From contig CAJTKI010000014.1 in the NCBI GenBank assembly GCA_910576875.1, positions 1-28,397 on the forward strand: 28,397 nucleotides of DNA, read 5' to 3'. The stretch's first letter is position 1; every line of letters begins with the position of its first letter. This document shows positions 7,444 through 15,369 of the stretch, piece after piece. The notes below the pieces were generated by a model. That model was not told where the DNA came from, searched no databases, and worked only from the letters and a program-made list of their open reading frames with translations. This stretch comes from an uncultured Christensenella sp. Its GTDB lineage: Bacteria; Bacillota; Clostridia; Christensenellales; UBA3700. The position numbers were made by a program, and so were the translations under genes.

Positions 7444-7472
7444 ATTCTACACCAATTTTTGCATTCCCGCAA
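7444..7472 (-). promoter_or_regulatory. Probable promoter of the sigma factor gene
   Basis: On the minus strand, -10 TAGAAT (7449-7444) with a weak -35 TTGCGG (7472-7467) at 17-base spacing, about 70 bases before the start codon. The weak -35 leaves room for an activator or an alternative sigma factor. Confidence 0.4.
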
Positions 7473-7586
7473 TGCTTACGATTTGTTTTTCTGGAAAATT
7501 TTTACATTTTTCGCCAAATTTCGCGCAAATCGGTCGGTAATACGTCTTGTCGCAATTCTGTCGACGATTCGTCCGCCGCGCAACGC

Positions 7587-7615
7587 AAAAAACGCGCCCC
7601 GATCGTCGGGGCGCG
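7587..7615 (-). terminator. Strong terminator after the ClC gene
   Basis: GC-rich perfect stem CGCGCCCC/GGGGCGCG (7593-7600 with 7608-7615), followed on the minus strand by TTTTTT. It lies about 20 bases past the ClC stop codon. Confidence 0.9.
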
Positions 7616-7636
7616 CACGCAAAGCGATTTTTCGTT

Positions 7637-8995
7637 TTATTCGGTTTGTTTCGGCAGTCCTTCGCGCGCCAAATCGCGGATCCACAACGTGTCGTACAGC
7701 GGTCTGAGCCGCAACAACTCCGCCAGCGCGTGCGAGATCAATACGGCAAGCATCAGCGCAAACAGCGCGTCCGTCCTGCCCGTCGTCTCCGCAAACAGCG
7801 CGATCACGGTAAACGGCGCGCGAATGCACGCGCCGAAAAACGCGCTCATCGAGATCATCGCCAACATCGGCACATACGATTGCGGCATGCCGATGCATAC
7901 GCAGACGCCGCCGACCAACGCGCCCAACATCGCGCCGAGCGCCAGCATCGGCACCATCATGCCGCCCGTAACACCGCCGCGGAAGATCAGCGCGACCAGC
8001 GCGAACTTGATCGCCAGCAACAACAATAGTTTTCCCCAACCATAGCGCATCCCCAAAATGCCGTCGATGATCCAAGCGCCGCTGCCGACGTTGTCGACGA
8101 CGAAGATATTGACGACCGCTGTCACGGCAAACGCCGCGACGATCATCGTCCAACGCGGAAGTTTGGATCGATACGCGATCCGATCCGCCGTCAAAATCAC
8201 GGTATTGAACAATTTGGCGCACAGCGCCGCCACAACGCCGACCGCGACGACCGCCCAGATATAGCGCAGAGGCAACGTCTCGATCGCCGATGCGGCAAAC
8301 AGTATTTCGTGCATGCCCAGCGCCGCGCCCAGTCCCAGCCGCACCGCATACGCGTACAGTACGGCGACGATCGCCGACGCGATCAACAGCGGATCGAACT
8401 TGCGTTGCACTTCTTCGATCGCAAACAGCACGCCCGTACACGGCGCGATAAACGCGCTTGCGACGCCTGCCGCCAAACCGCTGTTGGCGACATAGCGCTT
8501 GCCGCGCGGCAAACCGCCCAACCGTTCTACGCCCGCGCCCAAGCCGCCGCCGAACTGCACGGTCGGACCTTCCGCCCCGACCGACATGCCCGCGACAAAC
8601 GATACGCCGCTGCCGACAAACGTCGCCAGACACATCTTCCACCAAACCAATTGTTTTTTGCCGCACATCATCGCTTCGGTACGCGGGATTCCGCTGCCGC
8701 GCGCTTCGGGCAAAATCGTCGTCCACCAGCACAGGAATATCGCCGCCGCCAACATACACGGCACATACAGCGCGATCCAACGCGGCTCGCGCGTCATCGC
8801 CTGTCCGATATCCAACGCCGCGCCCGCGGCGTATTCCAAGATCCGATTGAACAACGTCGCCGCAACGCCGACCGCGACGCCCGCAATCCCGCTCCACGCC
8901 AATACGGGCACGACCCGCTGCGCGACATGCGCGCGGAGCGTAGGCGTCAGGATCGTTTCGATCGGATCGAGATAATAAGTCGGTTGCGGTTTCAC
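7637..8995 (-). CDS. ClC-family chloride channel / H+:Cl- antiporter (452 aa)
   Basis: Polytopic membrane protein with the ClC signature elements in order: GSGIP (about residues 100-104), the gating-glutamate motif written GAEGP (Glu about 142, Arg of the usual GREGP replaced by Ala), FAIEE (about 191-195, covering the internal proton glutamate of antiporters), GGMMVP in place of GxFxP (about 357-362), and a late RPLYD matching the ion-coordinating tyrosine. The family exchanges chloride for protons across the cytoplasmic membrane, often in acid resistance. No CBS domain follows. GTG at 8995 is preferred (AGGAG 11 bases upstream) because the in-frame ATG at 9049 overlaps a TATAAT -10 box and has no ribosome binding site. 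The gene is monocistronic between terminators and has no evident link to the neighbouring carbohydrate operon. Confidence 0.9.
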   Translation of the reverse strand: MKPQPTYYLDPIETILTPTLRAHVAQRVVPVLAWSGIAGVAVGVAATLFNRILEYAAGAALDIGQAMTREPRWIALYVPCMLAAAIFLCWWTTILPEARGSGIPRTEAMMCGKKQLVWWKMCLATFVGSGVSFVAGMSVGAEGPTVQFGGGLGAGVERLGGLPRGKRYVANSGLAAGVASAFIAPCTGVLFAIEEVQRKFDPLLIASAIVAVLYAYAVRLGLGAALGMHEILFAASAIETLPLRYIWAVVAVGVVAALCAKLFNTVILTADRIAYRSKLPRWTMIVAAFAVTAVVNIFVVDNVGSGAWIIDGILGMRYGWGKLLLLLAIKFALVALIFRGGVTGGMMVPMLALGAMLGALVGGVCVCIGMPQSYVPMLAMISMSAFFGACIRAPFTVIALFAETTGRTDALFALMLAVLISHALAELLRLRPLYDTLWIRDLAREGLPKQTE

Positions 8996-9047
8996 GTCGC
9001 TGCGTACTCCTGTGCGTTTCGACGCCGTTTGGACGCCGTCGTCGATC

Positions 9048-9076
9048 ATTATACATCATACGCGCGCAAATGTACA
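9048..9076 (-). promoter_or_regulatory. Promoter of the ClC gene
   Basis: On the minus strand, -35 TGTACA (9076-9071), 17-base spacer, perfect -10 TATAAT (9053-9048). The predicted transcription start near 9041 lies downstream of the ATG at 9049 and supports the GTG start at 8995. Confidence 0.6.
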
Positions 9077-9143
9077 GCCGTTTGCGCAATCCCGCTGTTT
9101 GTCGCAGCTTGCGTTTTTGCACGCCGTACGCGACAAAAGCAAC

Positions 9144-9172
9144 GCTCCCGCCGCTCGATGCGGCGGGAGCGT
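9144..9172 (-). terminator. Terminator of the long catabolic operon
   Basis: Perfect 12-bp stem CGCTCCCGCCGC/GCGGCGGGAGCG with a 5-base loop, about 20 bases past the GH30 stop. It is followed by TTGCTTTTG, a moderate U-run. Confidence 0.75.
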
Positions 9173-9194
9173 CCGCGTTGTTCGCATCAACCTC

Positions 9195-10775
9195 CTACGG
9201 CGACAGGACGACCGTCACCGCGCTGTGCGCGGGCAACTCCAACCTGCCTTGCCACGCCGATTCGCTCGTCTGCCAATTGCATGTCGGATCGGTCACGGTG
9301 TATTGCGCCGTCGCATACGCGTCCAGTCCGCCTACGCGCAAGGATTTTGCGCAGCCGTCGTTGAGCACGATCAGCACGACAGACCCGTCCGCCTTGCGGT
9401 ACGCGCTGTAATCCAATCCCGCCCATCCCGTCAGATCGGAACAAGTCGCGCCGAGCGCAACGTCTCCGCGATCGAGAAATTTGGAAAAATGCCCCATGAC
9501 GTAATAGCGTTTGAGCACGGACAACTTCTGATTGCCCGCGGCGTCGGTATCCCAGTACACAAGTCCGTCGTTGTAGTCGCCGCTCGACACCGCCAGCCAC
9601 CAGCTCCAATCGGTCGCCTGCACGATGGACAGATCGCGGTTGATGACCTTGCCCAAAAACAGACCGCTGCGCATTGTATCGAACCGTCCTTCTTCCATTT
9701 CGCAAAATTCGGTAACGGAAACCTTTTTCTCCGGATAACGCTTGCGCAGATAATCGGCAAACTTGCGACGATGTCCGACGCTGTCTTCCGCGCCGTACGC
9801 GTGTACCGATACCGAACGCAACGATCGGAACCAGTCGTACGACTCCAACGCTTGCAGATAATCTCTCACGTCGTCGCGTCCAGAATAGAACTTATAATTG
9901 CCGGACTCGAACAGATCCCCTTCGAACGTCGTCCCGTGCGCGCGATTCCACGCCTGCAACCGCGTCATAAACACGTCCGCAAAGCGCGCCAACTCCTGCG
10001 GATCGTAATGACAGCCTTCCTGCGTCGCGTCTGGACCGCCCCAATCCCATTGCGGCTCGTTGATCGGACTGATCGACACTTGCGGCGCGACGGGCAAATG
10101 CGCCAAATATCGATCGTAGATCCCCTGCACGCTGATCAGCAGATAATCCGCAAAGGCTTCGTAACACTCGGGACGCAGATTGTTTTGCTGTACCTGCGCG
10201 CCGGTGCACAGTCCCGACTGTGTCATCAGATAATGCGGCGAATTGGCAAAAAACACGACTTGCTCGACATTGCCCGTCGCAAGGGACCTTGCGAACATTT
10301 CCAACGCGCCTTGATCGCGCGTCTCGAAATCATAATTGTTCGGATCGGAAAAATCCGACATTTGACCGTACCGCTCCGCGACGAAAAAGCTTTCCGCGCG
10401 CCGATCGGCATCAAACCACGCCTGATTGTACGGCTCGCGCGCGTCCAACGCCGCGTCCGCCGAACCGCCGCCGATGTTGTATCGATAGATGTTGAGCGCC
10501 AAGCCGCTTTGCCCGTACAGCATTTCCACGCTGTCGCGCTTGACCTGTTCGGTCGCGTCGCGTCCCATGCGCTGGAACGTCCACGCGGACGACGCGCCGA
10601 ATCCTGCGACCGTCTGCCGCTCGTCCGTCAGATCTACGCCGATCCGCAACGGACAATACGCGGCGATCGCATACATTCCGATGCTCAGCACGGCGACCGT
10701 CGCGACGACGATCCCGACGCGAAGCGCATATTTTGCCGTCGCGCGCAACGCGCGCATCCAAGCCGTTCGATTCAT
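9195..10775 (-). CDS. GH30-family glycoside hydrolase, exported or membrane-anchored (526 aa)
   Basis: ATG at 10775 has AAGGGGGG five bases upstream. Residues about 18-40 are a hydrophobic signal or anchor segment. The rest fits GH30, a TIM barrel plus a side beta-sandwich (about 440-526): GFGASSAWT near 58, RYNIGGGSA near 98, FFANSPHYLM near 175, the acid/base in SPINEPQWDW (Glu240), the nucleophile in VTEFCEM (Glu356), and WWLAVSSGDYNDGL after it. Retaining cleavage of a beta-linked glycan outside the cytoplasm follows from the family. The NEPQWDWGG...QEGC pattern reminds me more of endo-beta-1,6-galactanase-type GH30 enzymes than of glucuronoxylanases; this is a weak subfamily guess. As the last gene of a glucuronate operon it probably makes the first cut in a uronate-decorated polysaccharide. 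Confidence 0.85.
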   Translation of the reverse strand: MNRTAWMRALRATAKYALRVGIVVATVAVLSIGMYAIAAYCPLRIGVDLTDERQTVAGFGASSAWTFQRMGRDATEQVKRDSVEMLYGQSGLALNIYRYNIGGGSADAALDAREPYNQAWFDADRRAESFFVAERYGQMSDFSDPNNYDFETRDQGALEMFARSLATGNVEQVVFFANSPHYLMTQSGLCTGAQVQQNNLRPECYEAFADYLLISVQGIYDRYLAHLPVAPQVSISPINEPQWDWGGPDATQEGCHYDPQELARFADVFMTRLQAWNRAHGTTFEGDLFESGNYKFYSGRDDVRDYLQALESYDWFRSLRSVSVHAYGAEDSVGHRRKFADYLRKRYPEKKVSVTEFCEMEEGRFDTMRSGLFLGKVINRDLSIVQATDWSWWLAVSSGDYNDGLVYWDTDAAGNQKLSVLKRYYVMGHFSKFLDRGDVALGATCSDLTGWAGLDYSAYRKADGSVVLIVLNDGCAKSLRVGGLDAYATAQYTVTDPTCNWQTSESAWQGRLELPAHSAVTVVLSP

Positions 10776-10821
10776 CGATTCCCCCCTTGCGCCGTATCCG
10801 ACGCGCCTAAACAACAATTGA

Positions 10822-10841
10822 GGGAGCGTACAAACGCTCCC
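10822..10841 (-). other. Intercistronic hairpin between the lipoprotein and GH30 genes
   Basis: Perfect GGGAGCG/CGCTCCC stem with a 6-base loop in the 83-base gap. No U-run follows on the minus strand, so it more probably stabilises or attenuates mRNA than terminates it. Confidence 0.5.
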
Positions 10842-10858
10842 CTTGTCGCAATGTTCGG

Positions 10859-11803
10859 TTATGCGATCTGCGGGATCTGCGGCACGTTCTTGGTCTCGAT
10901 CTCGACGACCATCTGCATCTTTGCCCATACGTCCGCTTTGAGCACCAACGATTTGTCGATCTCGTTCTTTTGATCGTAATACGCGATCACGTTTTCGCTG
11001 AAATATTCCAGCGTACGCAAATCGTGCGCCGTGCTCGACGTGACGGATACGCGCTCCAACCGCATGCCGCCGACCTTTTCCCAGTCGTACGTCAGGTCGG
11101 ATCCGACGCCGCTCGACGCGGCGGGATCGTGGTAATTCGCATACGGATTGCCGTCCGTGTCGTAGACGTAGCGGAATCCGATCTGACAGAAGTTCTGATA
11201 GATCTTGAATCCGTTCGTCGCGTCGGTCACCGCATCGTACGCGGAAGAAACGTCTCTGCACTGACCGATCATATCCTGCCAGATCGTCAGCAGATCGGTC
11301 AGATCGTATCCGCCGACCTTAATCGCGGCGTCTCCCGTCGTCTGCGTGACCGTATCCGTTGCCGTCGTCCAACGCTTGGCGGTCGCCACGGTCGTCAATT
11401 CGCCTTTCTTGAATTTGGATTTGTATTCCTTTTCGGACAATTCTTGATACCCCGTCACTTCGGTATAGACGTCGGCGGAATCGTTGTCCCGGTGTACGAT
11501 CACCTGCACGCGGGCAGACTGCACGCGCCATTGCGAATCGTCCGTCTTGCCCCAGCCCGCCTGCGTCGTCGAGCCGCGTTGCACGTCGTTGTAATACGTA
11601 TAGACGACGTCGAACTGCGTCGCGTATGTCGCCGCGTCGAATTTGTCGAACACCTGTCCCAAATCCGCATTTGCCTTTTCCGCCTGCGCGCGCAGGTCGG
11701 CATAATACTCTTCCGCAGACGGCGTACATGCGCACAGCATACCGACCGCGATACAGATCAACGCGATTGCCGCGCCGATCAAGTTCCGTTTCCGATTCTT
11801 CAT
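10859..11803 (-). CDS. Lipoprotein of unknown function in the glycan operon (314 aa)
   Basis: ATG at 11803 overlaps the symporter stop by four bases (ATGA) and has AGGAGG upstream. The N-terminus has the basic start MKNRKR, a hydrophobic stretch and a lipobox ending in LCAC (Cys25 or so), so the mature protein should be lipid-anchored on the outer face of the membrane. The remainder is soluble, rich in Thr, Tyr and Asp, with no domain I recognise. It is not a convincing ABC solute-binding protein, and no ABC permease is nearby. Its position between a symporter and an exported GH30 enzyme suggests glycan binding or surface organisation of the degradation machinery; that is inference from context only. 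Confidence 0.82.
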   Translation of the reverse strand: MKNRKRNLIGAAIALICIAVGMLCACTPSAEEYYADLRAQAEKANADLGQVFDKFDAATYATQFDVVYTYYNDVQRGSTTQAGWGKTDDSQWRVQSARVQVIVHRDNDSADVYTEVTGYQELSEKEYKSKFKKGELTTVATAKRWTTATDTVTQTTGDAAIKVGGYDLTDLLTIWQDMIGQCRDVSSAYDAVTDATNGFKIYQNFCQIGFRYVYDTDGNPYANYHDPAASSGVGSDLTYDWEKVGGMRLERVSVTSSTAHDLRTLEYFSENVIAYYDQKNEIDKSLVLKADVWAKMQMVVEIETKNVPQIPQIA

Positions 11804-13413
11804 TCCGCCTGTCCTCCTTCGTCCGTTTTGTTCGGCTCGGGCTGCGTCTGCGCGGTCATTTCCACCTGCGCGGTCTGCATCTCGCCCGACACGGTTGCCT
11901 GCGGGGTCGCTTGCGCGTCCGCGTCGGCGACGCTGTCCCGTACGGCGTCTCCGTCCGCCTGCGCCGCCTCTTCTTCCCGACGCAACGCCAGTCGACCCTG
12001 AATCTCCGCCATCCGTTTGCCGGACAGTTTGTAGAACAACATCGGCACGATCGAGATCAGATTGAGTGCCGCGGGGATCAACGTGTAGATCAGGAAAAGC
12101 CCCGTTTTCGTAAATTCGGACTGCACGGGCTCGTGCGATTTGAGGAAGCTCAACGGCTGCGAGAACATAAAGAACGCGAGCAACCACGCCAGGAAATAAT
12201 CCTTGAACGCGCTCGAAACCTTAGACCGCAGCGACATCAACGCAAACGTAATGCCTTCGCACCGCTGTCCCGTCTTTTCTTCCCAGTAGTCGATCGTATC
12301 GGTCGCCATCAAGTGCGGCACGACGTTGAGGATACCGACCGGCAACATCGCGACAAACATCGCCGCGGCGATCGTATACCACTGATTGCCGCCGACCGAA
12401 TAGATAAACCATACGAGCGCCAACGCGACCGAGTGCCAGATCGTCGCAAAAATAAACAACTGCTTGGCGTCCATCTTGGTTTTGAGCTTGGGCGCGAGCA
12501 GCATGCCGATCATCGACGCGACCGCGCCCGGCAACGCAAACCAGATCTGCAACGATCCGTTGCTGAATATGTACGTCACGACGTAGATGATCGCCGCCGA
12601 TACGAGATTGCGGAAAAACGTAAGCAAGTTGGACAGAATCAACAACAGGAATTGTTTGTTCTGGAACAGATACTTGAATCCGTCCGTCATCTTGGGACGG
12701 TCGACGGTCGGTTCCAGCCGCTCTTTGATGCTCTGTCCGCCCAATACCATAAACAGCGTGCCCAACGTCCCGATGATGATCGCGACGATCAGATAGACCG
12801 AACGGTAGTTGTTGCTCAACAGCAATCCCAACGAAATCAGCACCAACGCCGACTGCTCGCCGATCGAGCCGAGAATACGGCTGATCGAGATCAGACGGGT
12901 CCGCTCCTGCGTATTGGGCGACGCGACGGCAGGGATTCCGCCCAGCGGCACGCCGACCAACGTACCCATGACCGTATACGCCAGATAGGACACGTACATA
13001 AACACGATCTTGCCGGTCATATTGAGACCCGTCACCGGCACGAACAGCAGGATCGATATAATGCCCCACGGAATGGATCCGAATAGCAGATACGGACGCA
13101 TCTTGCCCCATTTGGAACGCGTCTTGTCGACGATGACGCCCATGATCGGATCGTTGAGCGCGTCGAAGATCTTGGACACGAGGAACATCGTTCCGACCGC
13201 GGTCGTACTGATGCCCATACACACCGTGTAATAGAACAGCAGATACCCCTGCACCAGTCCCGTAATCGCGGAACTGGCAAACTGCGCAAGCGAGAAAAAG
13301 ACATAATCCTTTTTCGTCAGATACTTGCGTTGGACGAGTTCGGAGCCGGACATGTCCGACGGCGCTCCCGTCTGCGGCGCAAGCGTTTGCGCCTGTTCAC
13401 TCACATTTTCCAC
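11800..13413 (-). CDS. GPH-family glycoside/pentoside/hexuronide:cation symporter (537 aa)
   Basis: About twelve membrane segments of the MFS_2/GPH (MelB-like) family. The hallmark loop between helices 2 and 3 reads KIFDALNDPIMGVIVDKT followed by SKWGKMRPYLL (about residues 81-110), and the central cytoplasmic loop has DRPKMTDGFKYLFQN. The start is GTG at 13413 with GGAGG seven bases upstream. Members take up glycosides, pentosides or hexuronides with Na+ or H+; with uxaC, uxuA, kdgK and eda in the same operon, a glucuronate-containing oligosaccharide is the likely substrate. The last roughly 70 residues form an unusual hydrophilic tail rich in Glu, Gln, Ala and Thr that is normally short in this family. 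The gene lies 39 bases after the glycosidase-like gene and overlaps the lipoprotein start by ATGA. Confidence 0.92.
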   Translation of the reverse strand: MENVSEQAQTLAPQTGAPSDMSGSELVQRKYLTKKDYVFFSLAQFASSAITGLVQGYLLFYYTVCMGISTTAVGTMFLVSKIFDALNDPIMGVIVDKTRSKWGKMRPYLLFGSIPWGIISILLFVPVTGLNMTGKIVFMYVSYLAYTVMGTLVGVPLGGIPAVASPNTQERTRLISISRILGSIGEQSALVLISLGLLLSNNYRSVYLIVAIIIGTLGTLFMVLGGQSIKERLEPTVDRPKMTDGFKYLFQNKQFLLLILSNLLTFFRNLVSAAIIYVVTYIFSNGSLQIWFALPGAVASMIGMLLAPKLKTKMDAKQLFIFATIWHSVALALVWFIYSVGGNQWYTIAAAMFVAMLPVGILNVVPHLMATDTIDYWEEKTGQRCEGITFALMSLRSKVSSAFKDYFLAWLLAFFMFSQPLSFLKSHEPVQSEFTKTGLFLIYTLIPAALNLISIVPMLFYKLSGKRMAEIQGRLALRREEEAAQADGDAVRDSVADADAQATPQATVSGEMQTAQVEMTAQTQPEPNKTDEGGQAE

Positions 13414-13452
13414 CTTTTTTCCTCCTTATACCCCTTGCCGAAACGGCGACGC

Positions 13453-15369
13453 TCAGATCTCCTTGCGGAAGAACTGCCCGTCCGGATAACTCAGTACAAA
13501 CGCTCCCGTCGAGCTCCATGCCTGCAACAGCGATCCGTCCGGATGCGGCGGCGCGAAAAACTCGACCGGCGTATAATTGCCCTTGGCGACGTTATAGGTA
13601 AACCACCGCGTCAAAGGATACGTATCGTCCATGCCGTACATGCGTTTTGCGTACGCGTACATGCAAGACAGATACGGCCAATCTCCGCCGTTGTGATAGT
13701 AATACGGCAAAGAAGATTTCTGCACGATGTGCTCGGTGTTTTTATAGAACGGATACACGCTCATCGTACCCCAGTCGCCCATGCCCTGTTCGGCATTGTT
13801 GCGCGATTCCAGCCACCGTTCCATATTGGTCAGCACGCGCCGCGCGCGCTGCTCGTCCGCGATCCCGAACAATACGCACGTCACCGTATCGATGGACAGG
13901 TTGTCTTCGACGAACGCGCCGTCTTTGTAGTTGACGTACCAGCCCTTGTCTTCGTCCCAGAGCAGATCGTTGATCGCCTGGCGCACTTTGGCGAATTTCT
14001 GCGTATACATGTCCGCCTGCGCTTGATTGCCGCGCGCGCGCAGCAGTCCCGCCATCGCGTACAACGCCCGCGCGTACAACGCCTCGTCGTACGTCACGTA
14101 TCCGCTGCGGAACACGTTGTCCGCCCAGTCTCTGCGGTTGTACAATCCGCCTTTGACGAGCAATCCGGTTTGGTCCGCTTCGCGTTCCAGACGTTTGAGC
14201 GCCTTCTCGGCGACTTCGATGACCTTGCCGCCCTTGCACTTGCAATCCAGCACGGATACGTCGCCCGTATGCGCGACGTAATCGTATACCATCATCACGA
14301 AGAAGGACGGCGAATCGTAGTGGTCGCCCCAATGGTTTTTGAAATTATACCGCACCGCAGACGCGCATTCGCCCTTGTCGTTGATGCCGTTGGCGAGCGT
14401 AACGATCTCGTTGCGCACGAGATCGGGACGGACGGGCAGCACGGACAGCACCGTCCAATAGCCGTCGCGGTAATACGTGCGCGCCGGGAACTGATAGACG
14501 ATCCCCGCCAAAAATCCCTTGAACGCGCCCAATTCTTTGTAGTTGGACAACGAGCAGTTGAGCAACGATTTGTAATATGCGTGCAAGAATTCGTCTTCCA
14601 ACTCGACCGGACATTGCAACCGATCGATATACGCGTCGCACTCCATGCGCGCCTGCTCGAACTGCACGATCCGCTCGCTCACGTCGCAGTACGTAAAGTC
14701 GCCGCGCGTACCCGCGCCGATCACGTATCGGAACGCGCGCGTCTCGCCCGCGCGGACGCTGCCGCCGAGAAAGAACTGATTGAAGAATCCGCGTTCGCAC
14801 TCGCCGATCGCGCCGCCTTCGCCGATCGCGACGTCGAGATAGAAGTCGCCCATGACTTCGCTGCGGAAAGTTACCGCCGCGCCGTTGCGCTCTTCGCGCA
14901 CCTTTTTCTTACGCATTGCGCCGCCCGCGATGCGAAGCAGATTGCGCGCCGAAAGCCGACTCGGCAACTGCTCGACGTACGACGCATAATGAATCCCGAA
15001 GTTGACGGTATTGCGAAATTCGATATCCTGCTTGGCTTGCACGCTGTGTTCGACGTAAATGCAGTTGTTCGTATCGTCGAGAAACTGCACGATCGTGATC
15101 CGCGCTTTGGGCTTGTCGAGGACGACGGTCTGTTTTCTGCCGACCATCGTCACTTCTTTTTCGCACCGATAGTCGAGCGGTTCGCCGTCCAGCGTCAGCA
15201 GGCTGTAATAACTGCTGAACACCTGATACTTGTTCATGACCGCGTATTTGGATATCGCGCTTCTGCCGTCGAACTGCGCGGTAATGCGGTTGTTGGCGAC
15301 GTCGTATTTGGCTTGTTCGTGCATTTTGCCGCAGGCGACGATCGCGCCCTGCCGATACGTTACGTTCAT
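13453..15369 (-). CDS. (alpha/alpha)6-barrel glycosidase-like protein (638 aa)
   Basis: ATG at 15369 overlaps the upstream oxidoreductase stop (ATGA), so translation is probably coupled; there is only a weak distant GGGGG. No signal peptide, so it acts in the cytoplasm on imported sugar. Layout: an N-terminal beta-rich domain (about 1-240) and a C-terminal helical domain with aromatic/acidic repeats such as PARTYYRDGYW (about 296-305), NRRDWADNVFRSG (about 411-423) and a late AWSSTGAF. This is the pattern of six-hairpin glycosidases related to glycogen-debranching and GH94/GH65/GH78-like enzymes. I cannot assign a family. Asp302 and Asp414 lie in motifs where such enzymes keep catalytic acids, but this is not proven. 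Removal of a terminal sugar from the imported oligosaccharide is the likely role. Confidence 0.75.
   Translation of the reverse strand: MNVTYRQGAIVACGKMHEQAKYDVANNRITAQFDGRSAISKYAVMNKYQVFSSYYSLLTLDGEPLDYRCEKEVTMVGRKQTVVLDKPKARITIVQFLDDTNNCIYVEHSVQAKQDIEFRNTVNFGIHYASYVEQLPSRLSARNLLRIAGGAMRKKKVREERNGAAVTFRSEVMGDFYLDVAIGEGGAIGECERGFFNQFFLGGSVRAGETRAFRYVIGAGTRGDFTYCDVSERIVQFEQARMECDAYIDRLQCPVELEDEFLHAYYKSLLNCSLSNYKELGAFKGFLAGIVYQFPARTYYRDGYWTVLSVLPVRPDLVRNEIVTLANGINDKGECASAVRYNFKNHWGDHYDSPSFFVMMVYDYVAHTGDVSVLDCKCKGGKVIEVAEKALKRLEREADQTGLLVKGGLYNRRDWADNVFRSGYVTYDEALYARALYAMAGLLRARGNQAQADMYTQKFAKVRQAINDLLWDEDKGWYVNYKDGAFVEDNLSIDTVTCVLFGIADEQRARRVLTNMERWLESRNNAEQGMGDWGTMSVYPFYKNTEHIVQKSSLPYYYHNGGDWPYLSCMYAYAKRMYGMDDTYPLTRWFTYNVAKGNYTPVEFFAPPHPDGSLLQAWSSTGAFVLSYPDGQFFRKEI

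Noticed and set aside
9012..10973. A 653-codon plus-strand frame opposite the GH30 gene
   Set aside because: Antisense to GH30 and its flanks, Arg/His-rich, no plausible start signal, no domain.
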